In this document: positions 24,701 through 37,447 of the stretch, one piece after another
Layout: each line of letters starts with the position of its first letter
Position numbering within the stretch: the first letter of the stretch is position 1
Assembly: GCA_003864495.1 (NCBI GenBank)
Contig: ML133456.1
Coordinates: forward strand, 1,861,255 to 1,925,254
Direction of reading: 5' to 3'
DNA from: Nemopilema nomurai
Taxonomy: Eukaryota > Cnidaria > Scyphozoa > Rhizostomeae > Rhizostomatidae
Length of the DNA stretch: 64,000 nucleotides
Translations under genes and position numbers: made by a program
The notes under the pieces: model-generated
Told to the model about the DNA's origin: nothing
Databases searched by the model: none
What the model saw: the letters and a program-made list of their open reading frames with translations, nothing else

Positions 24701-27488
24701 AGGGTAACCAGAATGCTAGCCTTGCCCTTCTTTACTCTTATGCTTTCCCTTTTTCGTATTTTCGGTGTAACCTATTTTCAAAATAGTTTTGAGCAAAATT
24801 TCTATCACAACTTAATAATAAAACTATCATGAAACCCGATATTAAATTTTATACTGATGAGCTGCATCGTATTCAAAGGTATTGCCACTCTCTGAAATAA
24901 TAGGATTAGTAGTAACGACTGTAGAATTTGAAAGCTCTGCCCTCTTTTCAATAAATTAATTAGATGTCTGTAAGCGATCTGATGATTCTGTTTCCACATG
25001 ATATATCAGAAAGACGAGTTATCATTGTCTCTTTTATCGTTGGGCAAGAAATTACGTTGAATGGGATTGAAATGTTGCTCAAGTTGGGCTTGAAAATGCC
25101 TGGTTGTGATTTTGAATTAATTTGGAAAAGAAATAAGAGTGGTGATTGTTGAAATTTTTCAAGCCTTGAGTTTGCCCAGCACAGCAAGTAAACACTTACC
25201 TAGAGTCTTCTGAAGTTTGACATCGTGTGGACATTGTCACTTGTTTTCAGGAAGGTTTTGTGTTTGGCTTTGTACTATAGTTTTTTTTCTCAAATTTCAC
25301 TCGTTTCAGGGTCGGATGAGTCCAGTCACGTCCTTAAAATTGTAAAGGCCTGCTTTAAAAACATCAGCCAGGCGCAAACGCATTCAAGTGAGGAAAACGC
25401 AGTTCAGGTATGTTTTTGGTGCTATTGTTGATTCTGTTTATGTCAATTTTATATATATATATATCTATGTCCTTCGTGAATAAAATGCCTTTGAATGGAG
25501 ATTAGATTTTAACAAGGGATGTTAAAATCTTTTTAAAACAGCCTTTGATGTTTCGATTAATCAGTCTTTACTATCGATCTCCAGGTGCTGGCTTCTGTCA
25601 AAAGATATTTTACAGAAATATTGAAGAATTGTTTATGCTCCCAGTCAGCTGCGTCCACTTCAAGTTCCACAATCTTACGGGACAGCTGGCTTTTGATTTT
25701 TGCTGATGTCGCGCGTCATCTTGAGAAGGCAGGCAATTCACCACACGCTTTGCTTTTCGTTTGCATCAATTTTGTACTTTCACTACTAGTATGCTCAGTT
25801 TCCTCCAAATTTTATGAGGGCCCAAAAGGACCCCAAATCGTTGGATTGTTGGATGCCCAAAAAGTAATCAATTGGTTTTTTCTTTAACTGAGTAGTTCTA
25901 GAATGTTTCACGGTCTTTTGTTTTTTTCAATCAGAGCGAAGATTTAGCTAGATTCAATAATTACAATGAAATGCCGCCACTGGCCTCGTTTTTGGTGAAC
26001 GCTGTCTCGAAATCAAGACAACTACAAAGGTACTTGACCATCACATTTCGCTGTTCATTTCTTCAACTTTTAATGTGGCTCACATTGAGACTTTGCTATT
26101 GAGAATTCAATTGTCTGTTGATTCTTCAATGTTCAATATTTTAAGTATCTTATTTCAATGCACTTTTCACACTGCCCTTTTACCAAATCAGTTTCATATT
26201 TTGCCCCGCTCATGTCATTGGCATTCATTTTAGGACTGTTTCATATTTTGCCCCGCTCATGTCATTGGCATTCATTTTAGGACTGTTGTTTTTGTTTTTA
26301 TCCAATCGCAATAGCACTTCTACGGCTGTCTAATACAATAGGAATTAATGTGCGTCTGTGCTTAATCAGTCTAAGTTTCTACAAACTCATGATAAATTGC
26401 TTGATTTGTTGCAGGGCCTTGTTTGAAGAAATCCTTTGCAGTATCAATGAAGTCCAGGTTTTAGGCCAAATGGAGGCCTCAGCAATTGTTTTTGTTATCG
26501 ATGTCCTAATGCGCTATGGTCAGTTGACTCTTATCATTGCTGCTTCATCGCCTTCCAACAATTTATTATGATCGCGTTTGCAACAAAATAGCTGCTTCTA
26601 TTCGATAGTGCTACCAAGACAAAACGTGTATCTTTCTAGCATTCATATCTCCTTTCCATTTCGTATCAAGATTTGTCAAGGTCACTTTGATAAGGTGAAC
26701 AATGTCCTCTTGATGCAGGATCTCACATGGCAGACGAATTCTTGAGAAGAGCAGTTTGTGAACTGAAACGACTACAAGCAAAACTGTAAGATTACTTTCA
26801 ACTCATTCTGTTGATCATTGTTGTCTCCTGTTAAAGGGGTACTTATATTGGGGCAAGAGGTATCGCCCGTGTGGCGTGCTTTCAAAGGGGCTAGTCTCAA
26901 TGATATTTGAGGTTGAATTGAACTATTTTATTGATGAGAATAACATTTAAAATATGAGGGGAACTGCGGTTTGGTTTGAATGTTTACAGCTTTTTTAAAT
27001 ATGACCATTTTTCTTTCGAACGAAAAAGGCTCCAGACATCAGGCAAAGTTACTCGAATGCTGACCATTACACGTTTAACACGTGAAAAGAAATTTGTTCG
27101 GGTGCTTCTTGAAATTTTCAAAATGCAATTCAACGCTTAGAAATACTTTTGGACCAAATGATTTCAGAATACACTCTTCTTGTACCTTTGTAACGAAAAT
27201 ACCTTTGCTACAATAATTGTTTCCTCTTAAACAAGAAAATGTAGTTTTTCTCGAGAGACAGATTACACCAGAATGTGTCTGCACTACACATTTCTAATCA
27301 CGTGTCTCTGCATGTCATATGCATGTCATGTGCATGTCATATGCATGTCATATGCATGTCATATGGTGCCTGTCAATCACTATTGTCTTTTTGACACAGC
27401 AATGCTTCATTCTTGCAGCTCGTATTCTGCTGGTGCTTCCAATCTGTTGTACGAACTGGTGAGCAAAACGACGGAATTTCAGAGCTGA
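21717..27488 (+). CDS. 3' part of a gene for a large helical protein (14 exons, about 560 codons)
   Basis: Exons: 21717-22005, 22338-22418, 22618-22692, 23138-23263, 23491-23591, 23912-24029, 24177-24276, 24623-24703, 25310-25407, 25585-25863, 25935-26029, 26415-26518, 26719-26785, 27419-27488. Every junction has GT-AG borders and compatible phase. The product is Leu-rich and apparently all-helical, of HEAT/ARM or Fanconi-scaffold character, with basic stretches such as TRKKGKGK (exon 2) and GKMKGKKRTH (exon 6). It ends in TTEFQS then TGA, with AATAAA 43 bases later. I compared it from memory with FANCI, FANCA and URB2 and found no convincing match, so no symbol is given. The first visible exon begins in phase 2 and no upstream exon fits, so the 5' part lies elsewhere or was lost at the breakpoint. 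Exon 8 (24623-24703) is the least certain. Confidence 0.65.
26191..26284. repeat. 47-bp direct duplication in an intron
   Basis: GTTTCATATTTTGCCCCGCT and the 27 bases after it occur twice in a row (26191-26237 and 26238-26284) with no visible difference. This looks like a recent local duplication in the intron before exon 12 of the helical-protein gene. Confidence 0.9.
27309..27366. repeat. 11-bp microsatellite-like repeat (GCATGTCATAT)n
   Basis: About five copies of GCATGTCATAT, one with TG for TA, lie in the last intron of the helical-protein gene, about 50 bases before its final exon. Confidence 0.85.
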
Positions 27489-27530
27489 GAAACCCGCTGC
27501 TCTGGTTCTGAAGCCAGTCGAAGAGAAACA

Positions 27531-27536
27531 AATAAA
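27531..27536 (+). terminator. Poly(A) signal of the helical-protein gene
   Basis: AATAAA lies 43 bases after the TGA stop at 27486-27488. It supports the last exon and strand of this gene. Confidence 0.6.
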
Positions 27537-28302
27537 ATTCTCCTAAGCTAATGTAAGATTCCAATCATTTATTTGTTTTTCTAAATTTTTGACCTGTACT
27601 AAAGAGAAAATTTGTTTGTATTGGATTATCCAAGAATTGTCATTGTTCATGCAGCGCAACATCGCCTTTTCCTTGTCCCCGGAATTATCCTATTTTTCCG
27701 AACTTTGTCATATCTTTGCATTAAACAGTTTCAAGGCACTTCTTCCTTTACCAAATTACCTTCTTTGCTCCCTTATTCCTGTGCCTATGTCCCTTCCTCT
27801 TTTTTATAACAAGGAAGAATCCTTTGCCGATGATAGAGATATCCTTTTTCTTGAGCATTGTGATGGCAATTATAATTTTCCCATTTCGTGAAGTCAAACG
27901 TAACTCAGTGACTCAGTAAGCAATGTTCTATAAATTTGCGTTCATTTTGTTGTGGTGTGTAAAATTATGGCACTCTCTACTCTTGTGCTGAATTAAACCT
28001 GACTTATAGGCCTGAGTTGTTTCTATGCATTCCCAAATCATTGTAAATCCTCACCTTGTTTTCAATACTGTGGAACGAGGTTTGGCAGCTATGGTCACGA
28101 TAAATTTGTGCGAAATGCAAAACTGAGTGCAAAGATTGAGGTATCATAAGTACTTGTTATCATGGGGTATCACCCAGCAGCAGGTGCCTTCTTATTCAGG
28201 AGGATTGCCACTTTTGCCACCAAGCTTTTGTTACTTAAATCCCCCGCTGGAGAGGTAATACTTTATCTAAGATGGTAAACGATTGTTGCGAATGCAGCAT
28301 AA

Positions 28303-29268
28303 CATTGCAGAAGAGCAGCAGATATAACTACGATCGATGATCAAATAATGGTTGCGTTTCTTTTGATTGACTTCTGAAAATTCTTGCGAACATTTTACGA
28401 ATCGGACCAAAGTCTCGGAATTAAAAAAACAATCTTTTTATAAAATGATCCGCAATGTTATTTCAGTGAAGCCTCTATAGAAAGCAGCTGAAATAAGTTA
28501 AAATTAATAAACCAATCTTATGAGAAAATTTTTTTCGCTTTTTTATAATTATATATTAATCTAGGTGGTAACAAATGATATTGCCCTTGTTGTCTTCATA
28601 ACGGAAAAGTAGTAGTAACATTCCATAGTGGTAGACCAATTGGTCATGTGTGTTGTGAGCTTAAGAAAATATGACTTCCTGAAAATAGAGTAATTGCATT
28701 AAGATGCAAAATGAAAATTGAAATAAATGCAGCCGTTCGCGGTTCAATAGAGATTTTTCTTTAAATTCTTCCGCTCATTTGAGAACTCTCATTGGAAATC
28801 TTTTCAGTCGATTGGGGATTGTGACAAGCACGAAATGACCAGCCTCCTGGGACACGACAAATACATGTCGCTTGGCCTGCTTCAAGCAAAATGGTCCCCA
28901 GTTCAACCCTCTTGACAATGCATCCATTAGTTTCTTCTATACCCCCGAGGTCTCGTGAGATTGGTATAAGCATCAGACAAATTGGCTTAATCACAGGTTG
29001 GCCTAAGCTGTAGCTGAATGAAATGCCATGGAGGTCTATTGGCATCCTGAAGCGGATTTTGCTGGAGACCCTTGATAAGCCTTTTAATGCCACGTTGTAA
29101 GTGAATCGAAATTGTGCCATTTTCATATGTCTCATTGTTCATCCAATTCAGGCATTTTAGGGCACAATATGCCCGATAAGGCCCAGTTATAGGTCCATGA
29201 CTACAGTTATATGCTAGGATTTGCACATTGGTTTTTGATAGGCTTTCACTATGGGTGATTGAAAAAGG
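28303..29268. mobile_element. Foreign insertion of about 965 bp in the long repeat
   Basis: All other units read GAATGCAGCATAATTCATAAAG and then CTTGCTAATTC. Here the join is broken after GCAGCATAA and resumes at GGCTTGCTAATTCATT. The inserted DNA is not found elsewhere in the window. I see no clear terminal inverted repeat or target-site duplication, and about 8 bases of the unit were lost. It carries a 124-codon minus-strand frame. Confidence 0.6.
28761..29135 (-). pseudogene. 124-codon open frame in the insertion, possible gene fragment
   Basis: This is the longest open frame in the array regions outside real genes. It contains FRFTYNVALKG and CICRVPGGWSF. An overlapping frame (28987-29226) carries NCSHGPITGPYRAYCALKC, and the two together look like one coding region split by a frameshift. 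I do not recognise the family. Its absence from all other repeat units means it arrived with the insertion. Chance openness is not excluded. Confidence 0.3.
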
Positions 29269-29670
29269 CTTGCTAATTCATTATTGTGACTCGAAATTAC
29301 CCTGCACTGCTAGTCGGAGACTGGAGGTGTCTTAAAAAGTTAGGATGTCAGGGTTCTAACCTAATACAGCGAGTTCAGCATTCAACACTAGCGACTTGTC
29401 TGTCTGCACAGTTAGTGAGTACTTTACGACAATTTTTCATTTACAGTATTATTCATAACAAAATATTCCAAAAAGGAAGTTCTCTGTAAGTTGCGCTTTG
29501 GCATAAACAAGATTTCTTTGCTTGATTGCTCGACTCTGTAGTATTTACCAAGCTTCGTTATTCAACAAACAGTTATGGGTATATTTGCTTAGATGACGAA
29601 ATAACACAAAGAGAACAGGTTATTTGTGACGACATTTGATGTAGCAGGTTGGACTTTTTAGTCTTCATTC

Positions 29671-32600
29671 ATAACAGGGAGCTGTCGAATAAGCACAAAC
29701 CATGTTGTGTGGAATTTTCCTCATGTAAGTGTCTCAGGCCTTTTGGTTGATTTATAATGCAATTTATACACTTTGCATTTCGAATTAATCAAACTCATAC
29801 TAAAAGTAACTTAGTTGAATTTTAAATACCAGAAAAAACACTTCTTCTATCTCCGAATACAAGATATATTCGACACTTCCTAGAGCTAAAAGCTATCCGA
29901 GGCTTTTATCGCCAAAAGAAATCTCATTAAAATGATGTCCCTTCAAGTTAGCAAGAAACAGATGCAAATAGAAACAATGAAATGACGCCTCATGACCTGA
30001 CTTATGCACTGCGTAATTTCAGCATTCAAAGCTTAAAATATGAAAGATTTAAATCTCGCCACTTGTTTGAAACTTCTGGTATTGAAAAACTTCGGAACTT
30101 TGAGTAAATTGATTTTTACATCCAGAGCTCAAGGTCTTTCGAGAGACCTCTTTACTGTATAATGCAAACGCTAAAGTCGCAATAAAGCGTTTCCTGATAA
30201 CGGTTGAGATAGAAAATGAATGGTAGAGCGATTGATTCTTGTACACAGGGATTGGTTTCAGATAATGTCAAGTACCAATGCATATAAATGGTGCGTCATC
30301 AGCTGGTTATATGATCCACAACATAACAGTGTCGCATCTCTTGGCTTGGTATTCCGATTGGCTATCGAGACACGCCCAGACTTTTTGTCAATAGACCTCT
30401 TCTTACTATAAACAATTCTAGCACGAAGCATCAGCTGTATAGCATTAATTAAATGATCTGGTCATATTTTCAAGGCAATAGAGGGATTGACTCACCCTTT
30501 GAGTTGTTAAGGCTCTAGCTAAGGACAAGTATAATGATCAAATGAAAATGTATAAATGCCCTTTCCAAACAGTATTTGGAAAATGTATTTGACTAAATTA
30601 CATCAACTACATCGAAGGCTGACTTTAGTGGCCTCCATCGCCCCTCCCACAACCTTTATGAAAAGTGTTGCCCAAATTGCTGCAGATTCAATAAACAGTA
30701 TGGTGACTTCCATGACGTTTACAGGGGCGGATTCAGGGAGGAATCTGACTACAACATAGGAAGGGAAAATTTTAGAGCCACGCCCTTCAGGCTGTCAAAA
30801 ATGAAGGCCACACCCTTTTTATGTGTATGGTATTGTTCTCTTGTTGGTCATATGATCAAAATTTTTGTCAGTGGTCAGCGCTAAAATCATATAATAAAAT
30901 CTAACAAAGGCTTTGATCCCTGTAGAAATGCTTCACATTCACAGAACGGAAACAAAGAAAATCGCAACGGGTATTGTTGACATTTTCATAGGAAGATTGA
31001 ACGCAACAGAATTTTGGAATAGGCTATTGACATAAGCGGTCGCGAATACAATTGCATTGGTCAGTCTATCTGTTTATTGGACATTTAAACAACAATTGCA
31101 TAGGTCAACTTGTATTTTGATTGGCTATTTGAGTCTGCACCTAATTCTATTGGACACTTTCTACATCAACTGCATACGTCAACTCGGTTTCTTATTCGAC
31201 AGTTCAAATTTCACCTATGCTCGCGCCAAATTTTGCATAGCTCAACTTTTCTGTGATTGGCTTGACGAACGAAGCAAGAGCAATAGCGGCAATAGGTTGT
31301 GATATAACTCCAGAGAAAAGGAAGAATTTTTGTGGCCACGGAGACGTTAATTGATGCAAAACGAAATTGTTTGGGAAAATCTGACTTATGCTCACGCAAA
31401 GGTTGCTAACGTCTAGATCCGTCCCTGGTTTATGTACAGTTCATAAGTGTAAACGTGATTAGATTAAATTTTAGCAAGGGTCTTGAGGAAGTTTTAATGA
31501 GAAAGGCACCTGCAAATATTGAATATAACTGTTTTCTTCTTAAGCACTAAAACTGAACCTCATTGTAAATTTTATGATAAAAAAACCGTTTTGAGAAACT
31601 ATCTTTGAGCAATTGGCAGTTGCTTATGATCTTGCAAGTTTTCCTTGATGAAGTATTTAGCAGCCCACTGAGTTCCATATGATCAAGCTATGACATGAAG
31701 CCGTCTTCCTTTATCAGATAATTAAGATTGAAAGCCATTTGGTATCAATTCAAACAAACTTCCTAAGTTAATAGCTCTTCTGACTTTAGGCACCTGTAGG
31801 TAAATAATAAGCCTTTTCATGGTTACTAGCGCCTTTATGAATTAGGTGACAAACTTGCAATCATTGTAACATTCTGCAATAACAACAATTTTGTTCCAAT
31901 TTCAAAATCATTTAAAAGTATCCAAATGGGCTCATTGAAAATTTAATCGCCATGCTATAAACTTAAATCTAGAAACAACTTACAATCATCACTTCGCCAG
32001 CTTTAACTTGTTATTTTTTCCTTAATAACAGCGGTCTTAAAACGGCCTAAAATCAGTATCCCTCACAACACGGCAAATTTCTCTAAAATTCAGACGCCAT
32101 TTTGTAAACATATTGGATTAAATCTTACGAAGAAGGTTGCGAAAAATGAAGCCTGATAAAAACATGAAGATGACAAGAACTGCACTGTTATTTGTGTCAT
32201 TCATTCATCAATGGTGCCAAAGTTATCTGGAACCATTAGTTACATCCAATGGACACGTATTGTAAAACGCGCTAGCACTATTTTCCAAGTTCTCCTTTGT
32301 CAATCACCATTCTGCCGTCTCAGACCTTCGACCCTAACCAATTTGAAACAGAGCACCACCTAATCTTTCTTTCAGCGCGAAGTCTTTCCTGTTTTTGAGA
32401 AATTCGGACTTTTCCCTGATCTGACCCTATCCATCTTTAAGCACCTTCTTCGTAACTATTTCTCGACTTAAAATGTAACGAAAGAAGAAATGTTCCCAGA
32501 ATTTTAAGCGCATGCTCTACTAAGAAAAGGACTTAACTCAGTGACTCAGTAAGCAATGTTCTATAAATTTGCGTTCATTTTGTTATGGTGTGTAAAATTA

Positions 32601-33783
32601 TGGCACTCACTACTCTTGTGCCGAAAAAAACCTGACTTATAAGCCTAAGTTACTTCTATGCATTAACAAATCATTGTAAATCCTCACCTTGTTTTCAATA
32701 CTGTGGAACGAGGTTTGGCACCTATGGTCACGATAAATTTGTGCGAAATGCAAAACTGAGTGCAAAAATTGAGGTATCATAAGTACTTGTTATCATGGGG
32801 TATCACCCAGCAGCAGGTGCCTTCTTATTCAGGAGGATTGCCACTATTGCCACCAAGCTTTTGTTACTTAAATCCCCCGCTGGAGAGGTAATACTTTATC
32901 TAAGATGGTAAACGATTGTTACGAATGCAGCATAATTCATAAAGCTTGCTAATTCATTCTTGTGACTCGAAATTACCCTGCACTGTTAGTCGGAGACTGG
33001 AGATGTCTTAAAAAGTTGTAAGCTACTACAGCGAGTTCAGCATCAACGCTTGCGACTTATCTGTCTGCACAGTTAGTGAATTCTTTACAAAAACCATATC
33101 ATAAGCAAAACAAAGCTTCGAAATAAGGAAGAAGGCACATATTATTAAGTAAACGTTTTTATGGAAAAAGTATTTGTGATCGATGCGCACTGCAGCTATT
33201 TGTCGCCTTATCAAATTTTTGTACTAATTATTTATATAAAAAACTGACTTTACTTTGATTTAAATTTCATATTTGTAACAAATGCCTGCATTTTGTTTAT
33301 TCATTTGTCACCTTCAACTACTTTTTCTTTCAAACTCGGTCCATTTTGACTGAGTGGTTATTCTATAACTGTGCTTTGATAAGGTAAAATAGTGTGTTTT
33401 TTAATTAAAACCTAAGGAAGTTATATCAAGTAACAATTCATAATGAAATTGATTTCTTTCACGTTACCTCATCTGAGATTTCGATTTCTTCTTTCCTCAC
33501 AATATAAGAGATCTGGCAATTGCATAAGGATTTCAGAGTTTCTAATTTTCTATTTACAGTATTATTTATAATAAAATATTCCAAAAAGGAAGTTCTCTGT
33601 AAGTTGCGCTTTGGCATAAACAAGATTTATTTGCTTGATTGCTCGACTCTGTAGTATTTACCAAGCTTCGTTATTCAACAAACAGTTATGGGTATATTTG
33701 CTCAGATGACGAAATAACACAAAGAGAACAGGTTATTTGTGACGACATTTGATGTAGCAGGTTGGACTTTTTAGTCTTCATTC
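29671..33783 (+). repeat. Long tandem repeat, unit carrying a hAT-like element (4.1 kb)
   Basis: Same unit as at position 1 but with a deletion near 30145, where the GAGCTCAAGGTCTTTCGAG segment jumps to GACCTCTTTACTGTATAATGC, removing the part with the plus-strand frames. It is then lengthened by the transposon at 30722-31427. Confidence 0.85.
30722..31427. mobile_element. hAT-like non-autonomous DNA transposon (706 bp)
   Basis: The ends are CAGGGGCGGATTCAG and, read inward from the right, CAGGGACGGATCTAG (about 12 of 15 identical). The pre-insertion sequence is known from sister units (GAGGTTTATGTATAG), and GTTTA is duplicated at both flanks (30717-30721 and 31428-31432), giving a 5-bp target-site duplication. 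CAGGG termini are typical of hAT elements, and a 5-bp target site points to the hAT5-like group. There is no transposase frame. The interior has loose repeats of a TTGCATAGGTCAACTT motif near 31090-31250. Confidence 0.75.
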
Positions 33784-36700
33784 ATAACAGGAAGCTGTCG
33801 GATAAGCACAAACCATGCTGTGTGGAATTTTCTTCATGTAAGTGTCTCAGGCCTTTTGGTTGATTCATAATGCAATTTTTATACCTTGCATTTCGAATTA
33901 ATCAATTCAGTGTCAGTTTTCTCATACTAAAAGTAACTTAGTTATATTTTAGATACCAGAAAAAAACAGTTCTTCTATCGCCGAATACAAGCTACTTTCG
34001 ACACTGCCTAGAGGTAAAAGCTATTCGAGGCTTTTGTCGCCAAAAGAAATCTCGTTAAAATGATGTCGCTTCCAGTTAGCAATAAGCAGATGCACACAGA
34101 AAAAATTAAATGACGCCTCGTGACCTGACTTATGCACTGCGTAATTTCAGCATTCAAAGCTTAAAATATGAAAGATTTAAATCTCGCCACATGTTTGAAA
34201 CTTCTGGTATTGAAAAACTTCGGAACTTTGAGTAAATTGATTCGTACATCCAGAGCTCAAGTCTTTCGGGAGACTTTTTTAAAAGAAGGTTATCTTGCTT
34301 TTGTCCGCGGATAGATTTTGCCAAACAAGTCAAGTTCTATACAAAAAATCTTAAGAAAGTTTAAAGCAATACTCAAGTACAATTTGACACAACAAATTGT
34401 TGCAGTTTTCAATGACATCTTTGCGTTCTTGATTTCCTGATTTTCTCGAAATTAACTCGTCCAGAAACGTTAGAAAGAAATTGTTTCTTTTGTTGCGTCA
34501 TCAGTTTTACAGTCTGGCGTGTAAAAAAGAAAGATGATTTTAGTTTTTAGACGATGCTAAACATTGTGTGCAAACAGGTCATTTCCTTTGGTCCATAGAG
34601 AATGCAAGGACCGACCTGTCGAATTCGGGCACCTTGTCAAATTTGGAAACAGAATGTTGCAATCAGATCTAATCTGGTATTTATTTTCAGTTGTCGGCTT
34701 AGTATATTGTTTATCAACTCTCAAAGAAGTAAGTTTCTACTTTTCGCGGGACCCTTATCACTTCTATAAATATTACGATTTCATTATCTTCGGCTTTGCA
34801 ACCATCTTTCTGGCAAACTGACTGGTTTTTGCAGTACCTCTTTACTGTATAATGCAAACGCTAAAATCGCGATAAAGCGTTTCCTGATAACGGTTGAGAC
34901 AGAAAATGAATGGTAGAGCGATTAATTCTTGTACACAGGGATTGGTTTCAGAGAATGTCAAGTACCAATGCATATAAATGGTGCGTCATCAGCTGGTTGT
35001 ATGATCCACAACATAACAGTGTCGCATCTATAGGCTTGGTATTCCGCTTGGCTATCGGGTCACGCCCAGAATTTTTGTCAATAGACCTCTTCTTACTATA
35101 AACAATTCTAGCACGAAGCATCAGCTGTATAGCATTAATTATATAATCTGGTCATATTTTCAAGGCAATAGAGGAATTGACTCACCCTTTGAGTTGTTAA
35201 GGCTCTAGCTAAAAGGCAAGTATAATGATCAAATGAAAATGTATAAATGCACTTTCCAAACAGTATTTGGTAAATGTATTTGACTAAATTACATCAACTA
35301 CATCGAATGCTGACTTTAGTGGCCTCCATCGCCCCTCCCTCAATCTTGATGAAAAGTGTTGCCCAAATTGTTGCAGATTTAATCAACAGTATGGTGACTT
35401 CCATGAGGTTTATGTATAGTTCATAAGCGTAAACGTGATTAGATGACATTTTAGTAATGGTATGGAGGAAGTTTTCATAAGAAAGGCACTTGCAAATATT
35501 GAATAAAAGTGTTTTCTTCTTAAGCACCAAAATTGAACCTCATTGTAAATGTTATGATAAAAAAACCGTTTTGAGAAACTATCTTTGAGTACATTGGCAG
35601 TTGCTTATGATCTTGCAAGTTTTCCTGGATGAAGTATTTAGAAGCCCACTGAGTTCCATATGATCAAGCTTTGACGAGAAGCCGTCTTCCTTTATCAGAT
35701 AATTATGATTGAAAGCATTTTGGTATCGATTGAAACAAACTTCCTCGGTTAATAGCTCTTCTGACTTTAGGCACCTGTAGGTAAATAATAAGCCTTTTCA
35801 TGGTTACTAGCGCCTTTATGAATTAGGTGACAAATTTGAAATAATGGTAACATTCTGCAATAACAAAAATTTTGTTCCAATTTCAAAATCATTTAAAAAT
35901 ATCCGATTGGGCTCATTAAAAATTTAATTGCCATGCTATAAACTTAAATCTAGAAACAACTCACAATCATCACTTCGCCAGCCTTTACTCGTTATTTTTT
36001 TTTCTTTATTTTTTTCTCAGCGGTCTTAAAACGGCCTAAATTCAGTATATCACACAACACGGCAAATTTCTCTAACATTCAGGCGCCATTTTGTATCATT
36101 CGAAGTTCAGAGTAAACATATTGGATTAAATCTTACGAAGAAGGTTGCGAAAAATGAAGCCTGATAAAAACATGAAGAGGACAAGAACTGCACTGTTATG
36201 TGCCATCCATCCATCAATGGTACCAAAGTTAACTGGAACCATTAGTCACATCCAATGGACACGTGTTGTAAAACGCGCTAGCAATCTTTTCCAATTTCTC
36301 CTTTGTAAATCACCATTCTGCCATCTCAGATCTTCAACCCGCGCCAATTTGAAACAGAGCACCACCTAATCTACCTTTCAGCACGAAGTCTTTCCTGTTT
36401 TTGAGAAATTCGCACGTTTCTCTGATCTGACCCTATCCATCTTTAAGCACCTTCTTCGTAACTATTTCTCGACTTAATATGCAACGAAAGAAGAAATGTT
36501 CCCAGAACTTTAAGCGCATTGTGATGCTCCACTTAGAAAAGGACCTAACTCAGTGAATCAGTAATCATGGTTGTATTAATTTGTGTTTATTTTGTTATGG
36601 TGTTTTAAAGTATGGCACTCTCTACTCTCGTGAGAAGTAAAACCTGACTTATTGGCCTAAGTTGCTTCTTTGCATTGCTAAAATCATTTTAAATCCTCAT

Positions 36701-36987
36701 TTTGTTTTCAATATTGTTTAATGTGAAGGAGAGAGGCTTGGCACCTATGGTCACGATAAATTTGTGCGAAATGCAAAACTGAGTGCAAATATTGAGGTAT
36801 CATAAGTACTTGTTTTCATGGGGTTTTACCCAGCAGCAGGTGCCTGTCGACCTAGTAGTATTTACCAAGCTTCATTATTTAATAAACATTTATTGGTATA
36901 CTTGCTCAGATGACAAAATAACACCCAGAAAACAGGTTATTTGTGACGACATTTGATGTAGCAGGTTGGACTTTTTAGTCTTCATTC
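33784..36987 (+). repeat. Long tandem repeat, unit (3.2 kb)
   Basis: It begins at the boundary motif, lacks the segment with the first plus-strand frames near 34545, and ends with the same TGCCTG-TCGACCTAG deletion junction (about 36845) as unit 2. The flanking text is otherwise collinear. Confidence 0.85.
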
Positions 36988-37447
36988 ATAACAGGGAGCT
37001 GTCGGATAAGCACACACCATGCTGTGTGGAATTTCCTTCATGTAAGTGTCTCAAGTCTTTTAGTTGATTTATAATGCAATTTTTATACCTTGCATCTCAA
37101 ATTGATGCATTAGTGTCAGTTTTTTATATTAAATGTAACGTAGTTGCATTTAAGCAACCAGAAAGCAGTTCTTCTATTGCCGAATACAAGCTAGAGCTAA
37201 AAGTAATTCGAGGCTTTAATCGCCAAAAGAAATCTAGTTAAAATGATGTCGCTTCAAGTTAGCAAGAAACAGATGCAAATAGAAACAATGAAATGACGCC
37301 TCATGACCTGACTTATACACTAAGTAATTTCAGCTGTTTGTAACCTGTGGTATTGAAAAATTTGAAAAAGTTTATCTTGAATTTGTCCGCGGATAGATTT
37401 TGCCAAACAAGTCAAGTTCTAAACAAAAAATTTTCAAAAAGTTTAAA
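36988..37447 (+). repeat. Long tandem repeat, truncated unit
   Basis: The first 460 bases of a unit are in normal orientation, ending at TTTCAAAAAGTTTAAAAG. The text then turns into the reverse complement of the same repeat. Confidence 0.85.

Larger units (their letters stand above)
27898..29670 (+). repeat. Long tandem repeat, partial unit starting array 2
   Basis: It enters the repeat at the equivalent of unit-1 position 2665 (TAACTCAGTGACTCAGTAAGC) and runs to the next boundary at 29671. It is interrupted by foreign sequence at about 28303-29268. Confidence 0.8.

Noticed and set aside
21717..27488. Naming the helical protein FANCI, FANCA or URB2
   Set aside because: Size, helical character and a few basic Lys-Gly stretches invited the idea, but the C-terminal exons do not match what I know of these families, so no name was given.
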